Below are positions 1 to 8,982 of a stretch of DNA of 64,000 nt, piece after piece (position 1 is the first letter of the stretch; each line of letters begins with the position of its first letter). The notes below the pieces were generated by a model that had not been told where the DNA came from, ran no database searches, and saw only the letters and a list, made by a program, of their open reading frames with translations. The translations under genes were made by a program, and so were the position numbers. Source of the stretch: a bacterium (lineage in GTDB: Bacteria; Spirochaetota; Leptospiria; Leptospirales; Leptonemataceae). The stretch spans positions 248,001 to 312,000 of the forward strand of contig JANSYA010000005.1 in assembly GCA_024742665.1 (NCBI GenBank), read 5' to 3'.

Positions 1-1
1 G

Positions 2-796
2 GATCTATCCTTTACGGGCGGGCTCGCTCACGCGAAGGGCGCCGTTCTAGAAGAGCGTTTGAATTACAAAGAGTCGCGTCTCTTTCGTCGCGAAACTCAT
101 AATTATCGCCAGTTAGCGGCGCTGCCCGTGCGAACTCTCCCGGGTAAGGGCGGCCAGGTTCAGGCGAACGATAAGCTGGTCATCTTTCACGGCTGGTTCC
201 AGCGGCGCTTCGCCGCCGACCTGAGCGAACGGCCGGAACTTGAAATATTAAATCTGGCGAGCGCCGGCGCGGAGTTTCAGTCCGTGCGCCGGGTCGATCC
301 GCAAAACCTGCGCTTCGATGACGCGCTGGATCTACCGCCGACCGCGCCCCGTCTGGATTTCGCCGCGAGTGGTTTGTCCGGCGGTCCGGCGGATTTCGAT
401 CGCGAGGGTTTCGCCGAACGGCTCGCTGCGCTGGCGCAGGAATTTCAGGACTTCGCACAGACGCTTGCTCCGGGCGTGGAGTATTCGCAGGGACTGTACG
501 ATCGCGCGCGAAGCGGCCGCCGCGATCGCAAGTATGAAAGCCTGCTCGAAAAGATGCGCGGCCTGGACGAACGCGTGCGCAAGCAGAGCGAAATGATGGA
601 TCTGGCGGGCAGCGCCATGCAGAAAGTGATTTTTCAGATTACCGAAAACTATCGCAAAGATCTGACCGAAGAGGAAGCCGCCGACCCCCACGTCGCTTCA
701 GCGAAGCAGTCCATGCTTTTGTACGCGGCTTTGAAAAACGCGGCCGAAGACCACGCCCGCTGGTTTCGCCGGGCCGCCGCGATGCCGGTCGATTGA
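2..796 (+). CDS. Hypothetical protein, 5' end outside window
   Basis: The frame is open from base 2 to the TGA at 794-796, so the first in-frame initiator visible (TTG at 59) is probably internal and the true start lies upstream of the window. At least 264 residues are seen. The protein is soluble and charged, with a C-terminal half (about residues 150-250) rich in heptad-like E/K/R/L patterns that suggest helices or a short coiled coil. No signal peptide or membrane segment is visible. I do not recognise the family. It ends 14 bp before the convergent paraoxonase-like gene. Confidence 0.6.
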   Translation, partial: DLSFTGGLAHAKGAVLEERLNYKESRLFRRETHNYRQLAALPVRTLPGKGGQVQANDKLVIFHGWFQRRFAADLSERPELEILNLASAGAEFQSVRRVDPQNLRFDDALDLPPTAPRLDFAASGLSGGPADFDREGFAERLAALAQEFQDFAQTLAPGVEYSQGLYDRARSGRRDRKYESLLEKMRGLDERVRKQSEMMDLAGSAMQKVIFQITENYRKDLTEEEAADPHVASAKQSMLLYAALKNAAEDHARWFRRAAAMPVD

Positions 797-810
797 ATCG
801 AAGCATCGCC

Positions 811-1881
811 TCACGGCGCAGCGCAACTTACAATCTCGGGTTCAAAGACTCCGCTGATGTACATGCGATTGTTATAGACGAGAGCCGTAGCCGGCGCGCT
901 CATCTGGCTGCCGTCGTCGGCGTAGATTTGCGTGGCCTGTCCGGTCGTGATGTCGATGCGATAGACGTCGCCGGGAGCGAGTTCGTCTTTGTCGCTCGCG
1001 TGATCGAGAAAGGCGAAGATGTCGGGATGCGCCGCGACGTTCAGAGTCGTTTCGTTTTCCCACATCAAATTATCGACGCCGCTGCCGACTTCCCAGAAAT
1101 CGACCTGCCCCGAAATCCAGCCGCCGATCGGGTCGCGCTGATATACGTGAATGCCTTCGCCGCGAGTAGCGGCCACGTACAGGCGGTCGTCTTTGACTTC
1201 AACGCCGTTCGCGAATGAAATATCTTCGGCGACAATGCGCCAGATGTTTTCCGCCGGCGAAAAGTGAGTTACGCTGCCGCAGCCGAAGGCGAAGAGATCG
1301 CACAAATTCGCGAGCAGGCCTTTGCCGGTGCGATCGTTTGAGATATAAATCTGTCCGTCGGGCAGGGCCGCCAGATCGTTAGGGTGAATGAGCAGCGAGC
1401 TCTGCAGGCGATTGACGAAGACCAGCTCGTCTTTTTCGACGCGAAAGATTTCGATGCAGTGCGTGTCTGTAAGGGCGTGATTGACGACGTACAGGAGGAG
1501 CCCGGTTGGAGCCTGGACCAGATCCATGCCGTGGGGATGAAAAGGATAGTCGTCGCGTCCCTTAAAAGACAGCTCCCGCGGATTCATGGCTCCGGCGCCG
1601 TCGATATCCATGGCGAAGATCTTGCCCGGCATGAGCATTTCGCCGTTGGGGTCCTTTTGTCGCCGATCCTGCGAAGAGATCAACAGACGCGGCCGGCGGC
1701 CGCGGCCGGTGGTCGGATCGAGCACGAAGTCTTCGGGACCCGGCACGCCGATCGCGGTCTGGCAATCGGGAAGCGGCCGGGGAGTAAAGGTGCTGCAGCC
1801 GGCCCCGGTTCCGAGGATGGTGGCGGGGATCAGAAAGAAGGCGGAAAGAATGAGAGCGAATGTACTTCTGGAATTTTGCAC
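811..1881 (-). CDS. Paraoxonase/arylesterase-family lipoprotein
   Basis: A 356-residue six-bladed beta-propeller of the serum paraoxonase (PON) type, probably a calcium-dependent lactonase or arylesterase anchored to a membrane by lipid. The GTG start is followed by a hydrophobic segment and a relaxed lipobox ending in Cys29. Residues that align with the PON1 calcium site are present in order: E51-D52, N169-D170, N226 and D271-N272. The His dyad of PON1 is matched by H118 and H135. The C-terminal sequence around 'GVFEPEIVSC' also fits the family. The length equals that of PON1 (about 355). The family assignment is strong; the natural substrate is unknown. Cell location is inferred from the lipobox. 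Confidence 0.82.
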   Translation of the reverse strand: MQNSRSTFALILSAFFLIPATILGTGAGCSTFTPRPLPDCQTAIGVPGPEDFVLDPTTGRGRRPRLLISSQDRRQKDPNGEMLMPGKIFAMDIDGAGAMNPRELSFKGRDDYPFHPHGMDLVQAPTGLLLYVVNHALTDTHCIEIFRVEKDELVFVNRLQSSLLIHPNDLAALPDGQIYISNDRTGKGLLANLCDLFAFGCGSVTHFSPAENIWRIVAEDISFANGVEVKDDRLYVAATRGEGIHVYQRDPIGGWISGQVDFWEVGSGVDNLMWENETTLNVAAHPDIFAFLDHASDKDELAPGDVYRIDITTGQATQIYADDGSQMSAPATALVYNNRMYISGVFEPEIVSCAAP

Positions 1882-1935
1882 CCGGCCATTGGCGTGACGC
1901 GCGTCGATTCCATCAATCAGTATTAATGTGCAGTA

Positions 1936-2865
1936 TTATCGCGCGGCAAGCCACTCGCGATCGGGATACTCGGTGAGCTGCCAGTGGGGATTGCTGGAAC
2001 GAGAAAGCTTGCGTTCGTAGCTGAAGGCCTGGTAGTACGCCGCCCAGAAGGCGCGCGTTTCAGCGCTTAAGCCGTCGAGATTTAGATCGTTCAACAGAGT
2101 ATCGAAGCCGTGATGAAATTGCGTCAGCAGTCCGTCGACCAGACGCCGATCCGGGAAGACCAGGTTCATGGTCAGGGTGTGATAATCGACCATGAAGGGT
2201 CGAAAGACTTTGCCCGGAGCCCATTCGGTGCCGACGCTGAACATATTCGTCAGCTCTTCGTTGGCCTGGCTGTAATCGATCTCGTCGAACATATCGAGCA
2301 CGCGCATTTCTTTGGTCGCGACGTGAAAGCCCTGAGCCCTGGTAATACCGTCGAGCAAAGCGTCGCGCAGTCGCACCGGCCGAAAGTCGACGATATAGCC
2401 GCGGTCGTACTGAATTTGTTCAACGGGGATCAAGCGGCTTTGAAAGTAAACGCGGTCGGTGCGCACGGTCGCCGAAACGCCGCTCTTTGCGGGTTCCAGA
2501 ATTTCACCGCTCTTCGCTCCGCCCAGATACTGCGCGAGAATTTTGAACAGGTAGATATATTTGCGATTTTCAATTTCGCATGCCCGCACCAGGTGCAGGT
2601 AGTTGTTTTCTTTGATCGGCCTGGGTTCCGGCAGGACGTGACATCCGTGTACGAAACCGGGCATCTTCGCGATCAAGGGCGCGAGCAGACAGCGGGCCTG
2701 TTCGTATTCAATGCCGTACAGATTGACGGTCGGCAGCGTGAACTGATCCGGGAATTGGAGATAGGGATGATGGAATGTATCGATCGAAAGGTCGGCGGCC
2801 TGGTTGCGATCAGGATCGACGGCCGCCAGTTCGGCCGCCAATTTGCTTATCTCGTCAATCGTCAT
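1936..2865 (-). CDS. Conserved-looking hypothetical protein
   Basis: A 309-residue soluble protein with no signal peptide or clear membrane segment, starting at an ATG 6 bp after the stop of the CcmD-like gene, so it is probably the last gene of the ccm transcript. Codon use and absence of internal stops support it as real. It contains no motif I can name; aromatic and acidic residues are frequent in the C-terminal third. A role in cytochrome maturation is possible only by position and is not shown by sequence. Confidence 0.6.
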   Translation of the reverse strand: MTIDEISKLAAELAAVDPDRNQAADLSIDTFHHPYLQFPDQFTLPTVNLYGIEYEQARCLLAPLIAKMPGFVHGCHVLPEPRPIKENNYLHLVRACEIENRKYIYLFKILAQYLGGAKSGEILEPAKSGVSATVRTDRVYFQSRLIPVEQIQYDRGYIVDFRPVRLRDALLDGITRAQGFHVATKEMRVLDMFDEIDYSQANEELTNMFSVGTEWAPGKVFRPFMVDYHTLTMNLVFPDRRLVDGLLTQFHHGFDTLLNDLNLDGLSAETRAFWAAYYQAFSYERKLSRSSNPHWQLTEYPDREWLAAR

Positions 2866-2871
2866 GAATAA

Positions 2872-3402
2872 CTATTCGCCCCGGTATACATTTTGAGACG
2901 AATTATCCTGCGTCGATGCGGAGCCGGGAGTCAGTAATTTTTGCAGCTCGCGCAGGCTGCGGCGCTGATCTATAATCACATAAATCAAAAATCCCGTAAA
3001 TAGAAGCAGCGTCAGAGCCAGCACGTACAAAAGAGTATCCAGACGATTTTGCGCCTGGGCGTCGGCGCGCAGGCTTTCGAGATGGCGGATCAGACCGTAG
3101 ACGCGGTCCACGTCCGGGTTGCGCGGGCGGATCAGAGCGAGCAGCTGGGTATTTAGAATTTCCGCTTCTTTGGCGTTGAATTTTTTGATCGCTTCGTTGG
3201 CTTCTTCGACGGGCATATTCAACAGCCCCCGGGCGACGCTCAGGTCCGGTTCCGGAATGACCGGCACGGGCGACTGGGCCCTGAGCGTATACATGGGCGA
3301 ACTTGCGCCGATCAGGCCGAGTCCGAGCAGCGCGGTCGATACGGCGATCGTGAGGGCGCCGGAGACGCGAAATAGTGTACGGTTTGATTTCTTAACTTTC
3401 AT
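2872..3402 (-). CDS. Membrane protein with CcmD-like C-terminal tail
   Basis: The most likely start is the ATG at 3402 ('MKVKKSNRTLF'), giving 176 residues. Longer readings upstream run antisense to ccmC codons and are rejected. The protein has an N-terminal hydrophobic segment (about residues 12-35), a periplasmic helical region, then a second membrane helix near residues 117-137 followed by an R/K/L-rich cytosolic tail beginning 'IIDQRRSLRELQKLL'. CcmD proteins consist of just such a helix plus a basic leucine-rich tail and sit directly after ccmC. I infer that this is an enlarged CcmD equivalent that links CcmC to the CcmAB transporter. The N-terminal half has no assigned function. Confidence 0.6.
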   Translation of the reverse strand: MKVKKSNRTLFRVSGALTIAVSTALLGLGLIGASSPMYTLRAQSPVPVIPEPDLSVARGLLNMPVEEANEAIKKFNAKEAEILNTQLLALIRPRNPDVDRVYGLIRHLESLRADAQAQNRLDTLLYVLALTLLLFTGFLIYVIIDQRRSLRELQKLLTPGSASTQDNSSQNVYRGE

Positions 3403-3452
3403 TGAGTGATACTCTGGCAGAGATTTAGATTCAAGTATATGCGCGGACGAAT

Positions 3453-4187
3453 TCAAAACGACTCGTTGCGTTCCGCCTGCGCGCGTAAAAAGACGCGTCG
3501 AAAGTACTCCTGCCGCACCGAAATACGCAGCAGTACCCAGAACAGAAGATGATACGCGAGCACCGAGATCCAAAAGGTCTGGCCGATCTTCGGCGACATT
3601 TCGCTCAAGAGCGGCGGCGGGTGCAGGTCGGGTTTCTCGACGATGCGAATCGCATACCAGGTCAGGATCGCGGCCATAGACGCGATGATCGCCATGACGG
3701 CGCTGTAGACGGCCTGCTTGCGTGGATCTTCGGTATACCAGCGCACGAGAAAGTATCCGATCAGAGTCATGAGCAGTACGAAGAAGCTCATCAGGCGTTC
3801 GTCGGTCCAGCGCCAGTACGTGCCCCACTCGATCGATCCCCAGAGCATGCCCGACGGCAAAACGCCCAGCGCGAACAGAAAGGCCAGGCGCGCGTTCGCC
3901 AGGGACCACACGTCGTAGCGTTCGCTGCGGGTGAAGATATAGAGCAGGCCGGCGACCGCCGAAAAAAACGGCGCGTATAAGGCGACCCACGCCACGGGCA
4001 CGTGCACATAAAAGATGCGCTGGGCCTGCCCCTGCTCGATGATCGTCGGCGGGTAGGACATGGCCATCAGCGTGACCGGCAATATCACCAGGGCGAAGGC
4101 GATAAAAATAATTTCGCGCGCGAAGCCTGTGCCGGCTTTGCGCACGACCGCTTCGATAGATTTCGGATTGGAATCGGTTGTTTGCAT
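3453..4187 (-). CDS. ccmC: Cytochrome c maturation heme exporter subunit CcmC
   Basis: An integral membrane protein of the CcmC/HemY-like heme-handling family, which loads heme onto CcmE in System I cytochrome c biogenesis. The start chosen is the ATG at 4187 ('MQTTDSN'), 13 bp after the ccmB stop and preceded by a purine run; 244 residues. Six hydrophobic segments are visible. The tryptophan-rich periplasmic loop is present as 'WGTYWRWTDERL', and histidines stand in the positions expected for heme ligation ('YVHVPVAW' early, 'DLHPPPLL' late). The W-loop has one residue more than the textbook WGxxWxWDxRL form. It lies between ccmB and a CcmD-like gene. Confidence 0.9.
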   Translation of the reverse strand: MQTTDSNPKSIEAVVRKAGTGFAREIIFIAFALVILPVTLMAMSYPPTIIEQGQAQRIFYVHVPVAWVALYAPFFSAVAGLLYIFTRSERYDVWSLANARLAFLFALGVLPSGMLWGSIEWGTYWRWTDERLMSFFVLLMTLIGYFLVRWYTEDPRKQAVYSAVMAIIASMAAILTWYAIRIVEKPDLHPPPLLSEMSPKIGQTFWISVLAYHLLFWVLLRISVRQEYFRRVFLRAQAERNESF

Positions 4188-4200
4188 ATGATTCTTTCGA

Positions 4201-4932
4201 TTATTCTTCGGCCGCGAGTGCGTAGTACAGGAGCGAACCCAGGCCACAGTACAGCCCGGCTGGAGCCAGTAAAGTAATCATTGCTGGTAACGACAATCGC
4301 TCAAAAAGACCCGCGCCGGCAATCGCCTGCACCGAGCCGGATTTTAGCACGCCGATGGTTAGAATAAAAACGGGCAGGGCGGAGGGCAAAAGCAGGAGCG
4401 GAAACAGGATTTCTTTGAGCCGGCTGCCTCTGGAAATATAAGCCAGCATGACTCCCAGGGCCGCCAGGCTCAGGGCCGCCGCCGACAGAGCTACGAAGGG
4501 CACGCCGAAGCCGCCGGCGCTCAGCTGGAAGCGGCCGGTTAAAAACAATTGATAGAGCGGAATAAAGAGGGCGATGAAAACGAGCTTCGCCTGCCAGATC
4601 GCGAAGACTTTGCCCAGATAGTACCCGGAGGCGTCGGCGGGAGCCATCAGCGCCACCCGCAGCGCGCCGGCTTCGCTTTCGGCGTGGATATTGCGGCCGG
4701 CCTGGATTGTTGAAGCGAAGAACAGCGTGGCCAGCATGATGCCGTTTAGATTGCGCGGGTCGCGGAAGACCGCGTCGTCCATGGCGTAGTGGTAGATGGC
4801 GACCAGAACCAGTGCGAATAAGAGCAGTGCCACGAAGCCCGCCGGATTCTTCCATTCCAGGGCCGTGTCTTTCCAGAAAATTCGACGCAGGGTGGCGGCG
4901 AAACCCGGCGCGTTTGAAAGGCGGTTCTGCAT
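4201..4932 (-). CDS. ccmB: Heme ABC exporter membrane subunit CcmB
   Basis: A 243-residue membrane protein with six hydrophobic helices, the size expected for CcmB, the permease partner of CcmA in System I cytochrome c maturation. The N-terminal cytosolic stretch 'FWKDTALEWKNPAGF' is typical of the family, as is the 'ESEAGALRVALMAPAD' region following the second helix. It is the first gene of the ccm run on this strand. The ATPase gene ccmA is not in the window, so it must lie elsewhere. The 193 bp to the divergent DUF389 gene hold no promoter I could identify. Confidence 0.88.
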   Translation of the reverse strand: MQNRLSNAPGFAATLRRIFWKDTALEWKNPAGFVALLLFALVLVAIYHYAMDDAVFRDPRNLNGIMLATLFFASTIQAGRNIHAESEAGALRVALMAPADASGYYLGKVFAIWQAKLVFIALFIPLYQLFLTGRFQLSAGGFGVPFVALSAAALSLAALGVMLAYISRGSRLKEILFPLLLLPSALPVFILTIGVLKSGSVQAIAGAGLFERLSLPAMITLLAPAGLYCGLGSLLYYALAAEE

Positions 4933-5125
4933 AATTTGAAAGGATTACGTCGTATTCGCCGGGCGATGACGGCTGCCTGCACAATCGGCGGGCGCACTGC
5001 GCGTGGCAAGGTTCTTTCACTTCCGATTCGTTCTCTGGCGTTGCCCCGGCGTTCCGCTCGTGCAATTCCGGCTTGCAAGGTCTGACGGCGTGGACACCGT
5101 GTGGTTCTCTACCTGAGATTTTTGC

Positions 5126-6949
5126 ATGGCAAAGCCGAAAAAGAATCCGAAAAAACCCGCAGGCTCCGGCAAATCCGCCGGATCTAAAACCAAAAACGAA
5201 GAAGAAGCCCCGGTCGAAAAAGAACCCGGCGCCGTCGGTCAGGCCATGGCCGAAGTCGACGATCTGATGCGCCGCCGCTTCGGCGTTCTCAGCCAGGGCA
5301 TTCATAATTTATTCGCCCGGCTCCCGGACAGCCTCAAGATCAAACGCAACGACGCGAAGTTGATGTACGAAGCGATCGATAAGGGCGCGCGCTTGAAGTC
5401 GCTGACCTACTGGTTGTTCGTCGTGTCGTCCTGCGGCATCTCCACGCTTGGCTTGATCATCAACAGTCCGGCCGTAATTATCGGCGCGATGCTCGTGGCG
5501 CCGCTGATGTCGCCGATCATCGGCCTGGGGATGGGCGTCGCCGTTAACGATACCTATTTGAGCGTTAAGTCGGTGCTCAATATCCTGGTATCGGTCGTCG
5601 CGTCGATTCTGACCGCGGCCTTGATAACGGCCCTCGTCGCGCTGGACGATGTAACGCCGGAAATCCTGGGGCGTACGAATCCGACTCTGCTCGATTTGTT
5701 CATCGCCTTGTTTTCCGGAATTGTCGCGGCTCTCAGTTCCATTCGTTCCGGCGGCGACGAGGCTCTGAAGAGCGTAGCACCTGGCGCGGCGATCAGCGTG
5801 GCGCTTATGCCGCCGCTGTGCGTGGTCGGTTTTGGTCTGGGCATCGGCTTCAACTGGGAGATGATGTGGGGGGCCTTTCTGTTATTTTGCACGAACCTGT
5901 TCGCGATCATCATGGTCTCGTCCGTGTTTTATTATTTCGTGCTGACGGAGTACAGTCCAACGAAGCTGATCAAGAGCGTGCGCCAGGCGCGGATGAACGA
6001 AGAGCTTCTGTACCAGGACCGTCGCCTCAAGCTGCTGTGGTCGACGGCGAACGGCGACGAGCCGACTTCGGGCAAACGCTTTCTATTTCCGCTCTTACTT
6101 CTGGTTTTGATCGCCTATCCACTTGGAATCTCGTTGCTGTATTTGAAAAAGAGCAACGACGTGCGCCGCTACGTCTATACGGCCTTCGCCGAAGAACAGG
6201 TCGAGGATCTACGCTTTTTACGCGGGCCGGACACTCTGAATATTTCGCGTAACGCTGTGACGGGAGATATCTTTTTCTCTTCGGCGAAATCGCCCGGGCC
6301 GAACCTGGAACATGAAATCGAAACGAAGATTCAGGAGTCCTTTCCGGGCGTGAAAGTCGATCTGACTCTGATCCGTGTGGCCGGCGACGCGGATCTGTCG
6401 GCGATCCGCAAAACCGAAGAGCTGTCTCTGGAAAATTCGCCGATCACCCTGCAGGATTCCCGACGCCAGGCGGCGGCCTCCGAGCTCGTGCGCCGGGCCC
6501 TTGCCCTGATTGTGCCGCGCTTCGCGCAGGAAGTGGGCGTGGTCGTGGACGTGCGGGTCGTGTTTTCGGTAAATAAAATGGACCAACTGATCGTCCACTA
6601 TGTTGGGAAGCTCATGCAGCCCGAGACCGAGCGCGCCGTTTCCGGTATGATCCGCGACTCTATTCAGCAGATGCAGGGGGATATACGCTCTGTTGCAATG
6701 AAGCGCGTGGGCCCGGCGAGCGGGCAAATGGAATGCCGGGGAGTGACCGCCGCGGGGGTTTCCCGGGCCCGGGCGCGCCTGGAGGAACTGGCGGAGCCGC
6801 TGCGCTCGAATCCGCATATCAAGCTGCGGGTCGAGATGGGCCCGCGCCTGGAGCTGCCGGATACGATCAGCGACCAGGCGCCGAAGACGATCGAAGCAGT
6901 GCGCAAAGACAATCCGCGCTGTCTTCTGACTTACAAATATACCCGCTGA
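5126..6949 (+). CDS. DUF389 family membrane protein
   Basis: A 607-residue protein. Residues 1-40 are Lys/Pro/Glu-rich and low complexity. From about residue 90 to 275 there is the DUF389 hydrophobic core with six membrane segments, including the signature 'GAMLVAPLMSPIIGLGMG' and 'GAAISVALMPPLCVVGFG'. A further hydrophobic segment near residue 330 leads into a soluble C-terminal region of about 250 residues that I do not recognise. DUF389 proteins have no established biochemical role. It is followed 23 bp later by the GHKL ATPase gene, so the two may be cotranscribed. Confidence 0.85.
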   Translation: MAKPKKNPKKPAGSGKSAGSKTKNEEEAPVEKEPGAVGQAMAEVDDLMRRRFGVLSQGIHNLFARLPDSLKIKRNDAKLMYEAIDKGARLKSLTYWLFVVSSCGISTLGLIINSPAVIIGAMLVAPLMSPIIGLGMGVAVNDTYLSVKSVLNILVSVVASILTAALITALVALDDVTPEILGRTNPTLLDLFIALFSGIVAALSSIRSGGDEALKSVAPGAAISVALMPPLCVVGFGLGIGFNWEMMWGAFLLFCTNLFAIIMVSSVFYYFVLTEYSPTKLIKSVRQARMNEELLYQDRRLKLLWSTANGDEPTSGKRFLFPLLLLVLIAYPLGISLLYLKKSNDVRRYVYTAFAEEQVEDLRFLRGPDTLNISRNAVTGDIFFSSAKSPGPNLEHEIETKIQESFPGVKVDLTLIRVAGDADLSAIRKTEELSLENSPITLQDSRRQAAASELVRRALALIVPRFAQEVGVVVDVRVVFSVNKMDQLIVHYVGKLMQPETERAVSGMIRDSIQQMQGDIRSVAMKRVGPASGQMECRGVTAAGVSRARARLEELAEPLRSNPHIKLRVEMGPRLELPDTISDQAPKTIEAVRKDNPRCLLTYKYTR

Positions 6950-6972
6950 AGCGGGACGAGAAGGGACGGTTC

Positions 6973-7776
6973 ATGACGGAAGCAAACAGCGATTCACGCG
7001 ATTCAAAACAAGGCGGAGGGGCTGCGAGCGACGATCCCACTTCTCCGAATTCTAAATACGCCGACGTTCAGGATCGCGAATCCCTGATGGACGGCATCCA
7101 GGCCGGTCGGCGGGTCGTCTTCATGGCCTATACTCTCAGCACGATCGTAGAGCGGCAGCTGGACTTCGTCATCGCGGTACTGTTGAAAAAGTACGGCCGC
7201 ACCGAGCTGCAGACTACCATCTATAGCTGCCTGAAAGAAATTGTAATCAATGCGACGAAGGCGAACGCGAAACACGTCTTCTTCGAAGAACATAAATTAA
7301 ACGTCGCGGTGCCTGATGAATATCAAAAGGGCATGAAGATGATCAAAGAGCAGCTTGGCGAAGCGTGGATCGAAAAGTACGGTTCACTGGCGAAAGCAAA
7401 AGGTCTGCGGGTGAGTATCGAATTCGATCACGAAGCGGACGGGCTGCGCATCTGGGTCTTTAACGATACCGAATTGATCCCAACCGACGAAAGCCGCATT
7501 CGCGAAAAGCTCGCGGAAGGCATGAACTACGAAGACCTGCTTTCGTTTTATATGCAGATGGGCGATCAGGCCGAAGGCGAAGGCATGGGCCTGGTGATGA
7601 ACCTGCTGCTGCTGAAAGGCGAAAATATTAATCCGGCTCTCTTTCGCGTGGGTTTCGCGGACGGCAAGACCATGGCGCGGATTGAAATTCCATTTACGGA
7701 TGAGTTCGTCAGTATTCGCGGAGACAATCCCGAAGGATTTCGCGATCGCGCCAGCATTCGCGTGGAGTTCGAATAA
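6973..7776 (+). CDS. Orphan GHKL-type (HATPase_c) ATP-binding protein
   Basis: The ATG at 6973 ('MTEANSD') gives 267 residues; longer readings run into the upstream gene. After a disordered N-terminus of about 40 residues the protein carries a histidine-kinase-like ATPase fold: an N-box 'EIVINATKANAKH' and a G2-type motif 'EGEGMGLVMNLLLLK'. There is no visible phospho-acceptor His domain, sensor domain, membrane helix or receiver. It may act as an anti-sigma-type kinase or as an ATP-binding partner of another regulator; this is inference. It lies in line with the DUF389 gene and a small membrane protein. Confidence 0.75.
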   Translation: MTEANSDSRDSKQGGGAASDDPTSPNSKYADVQDRESLMDGIQAGRRVVFMAYTLSTIVERQLDFVIAVLLKKYGRTELQTTIYSCLKEIVINATKANAKHVFFEEHKLNVAVPDEYQKGMKMIKEQLGEAWIEKYGSLAKAKGLRVSIEFDHEADGLRIWVFNDTELIPTDESRIREKLAEGMNYEDLLSFYMQMGDQAEGEGMGLVMNLLLLKGENINPALFRVGFADGKTMARIEIPFTDEFVSIRGDNPEGFRDRASIRVEFE

Positions 7777-7816
7777 ATAATCGCCCCGCATACAATCATC
7801 GAGGAACGACCGAGTT

Positions 7817-8293
7817 ATGGAGCAACGACTGAAGAATCTGCGTATCATTCATATGGCCCTGACTGCGCCGCCGATTTTTATGCTGGGTGTGTTCTATTTT
7901 CTGCGCCAGTCGGGGCAAGCATCGAACGAGTCGCCGGCGGAATTGTTGTATGTGGCGATCGGCCTGGCCGTGTTCGCTCCGGTGCTCAGCCATTTCATCT
8001 CCGGGCAACTCTTCGCCGCCCGCATTGTGCAGATCAAAGAAAATCTTTCGATCAACGAAGAACAGACGGTGGCGGTTTACCAGTCGCCGAAGATCGTACA
8101 GTGGGCTCTGCTTGAGGGCCCCGCCTTCTTTCAGGGGGTCGTATTTTTCCTGACGGGGGAGCTGCTGCTGTTGGGACTGGGCGGCCTGCTGATTGCAATC
8201 CTGGCGATTCAGGGGCCGTCCCTGGCCGATCTAAAAAAGCGCCTGGATATTTCGGATACCCGCCTGCGGCAGATTCAGGCCGCCAGCGGCTGA
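7817..8293 (+). CDS. Small four-helix membrane protein
   Basis: A 158-residue protein with hydrophobic segments near residues 12-30, 45-65, 95-113 and 115-135, and a charged C-terminus. The ATG at 7817 follows the previous stop by 40 bp and a 'GAGGAACGA' sequence upstream could serve as ribosome binding site. I cannot name the family. Its colinearity with the HATPase gene suggests a shared transcript. Confidence 0.62.
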   Translation: MEQRLKNLRIIHMALTAPPIFMLGVFYFLRQSGQASNESPAELLYVAIGLAVFAPVLSHFISGQLFAARIVQIKENLSINEEQTVAVYQSPKIVQWALLEGPAFFQGVVFFLTGELLLLGLGGLLIAILAIQGPSLADLKKRLDISDTRLRQIQAASG

Positions 8294-8340
8294 TGCAGTC
8301 AATCCGAAGTCAATCCCCGGCCGGCGTCGTCGCCTGGAAT

Positions 8341-8952
8341 TCAGTCGATGCTCACGATCATCGCGCGGCCATTCTCCGCCGCGAGTAGATACAGATCGCG
8401 CATACCGTGAAATTCGTCCAACAGGTCCGCAAAATATTCTTCGGGGTTATTGAAACCGAACTGGGATTTATAGACAGCGGCGGCGTACATTGCTTTCGGA
8501 TCCAGATGCTCGCGCAGATCTTCGGGCGATACGGAGTCCAGATACGCGGCCGCTTCGCGCACGACCGGGGCGGGACAAAAACGAATCGGCCGTCCCTGGC
8601 TCGCTGCCGCCTCGGGGTGCAGTAGCTCCGAACCGAGCACGGCTTTGTAGATCATCGACGGGTCGTTTTCGAAATTCGCTTCGCGCCTGTGGGCGGAAAG
8701 TAAATAGATGATGGCGTCAAAATTACGCCCACCGGCATAGAAGTGCTCTTTTAACAGATCTGGAAATTGAACGAGCAGTTGCTTGAGTTCCCGGGCGACA
8801 AAGCGATCCTCTGGAGATTCTTGAAACAGGGTCTCCGGTCTGGCGTATTGCTTCAGGAACAGCAGCGCCTCCGCGATTGCAAGGTTTTCCCGAGCGGCTG
8901 TTAAGAGATCGCATGGATCCGGGATCGCCTGATAGCTTGCTTCAACGCCCAT
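8341..8952 (-). CDS. DUF1877 (YfbM-like) protein
   Basis: A 203-residue soluble protein. It begins 'MGVEASYQAIP' as DUF1877 proteins do, and has the family's later elements around 'NFDAIIYLLSAHR' and the C-terminal 'LLDEFHGMRDLYLLAAENGRAMIVSID'-type ending (residues about 175-203). The molecular role of the family is unknown; such proteins often occur near toxin-immunity genes, but no toxin is visible here. It is 30 bp downstream of the nitroreductase gene on the same strand. Confidence 0.78.
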   Translation of the reverse strand: MGVEASYQAIPDPCDLLTAARENLAIAEALLFLKQYARPETLFQESPEDRFVARELKQLLVQFPDLLKEHFYAGGRNFDAIIYLLSAHRREANFENDPSMIYKAVLGSELLHPEAAASQGRPIRFCPAPVVREAAAYLDSVSPEDLREHLDPKAMYAAAVYKSQFGFNNPEEYFADLLDEFHGMRDLYLLAAENGRAMIVSID

Positions 8953-8982
8953 TATTGGTATCTAATTTTCTACGCCTGGACT

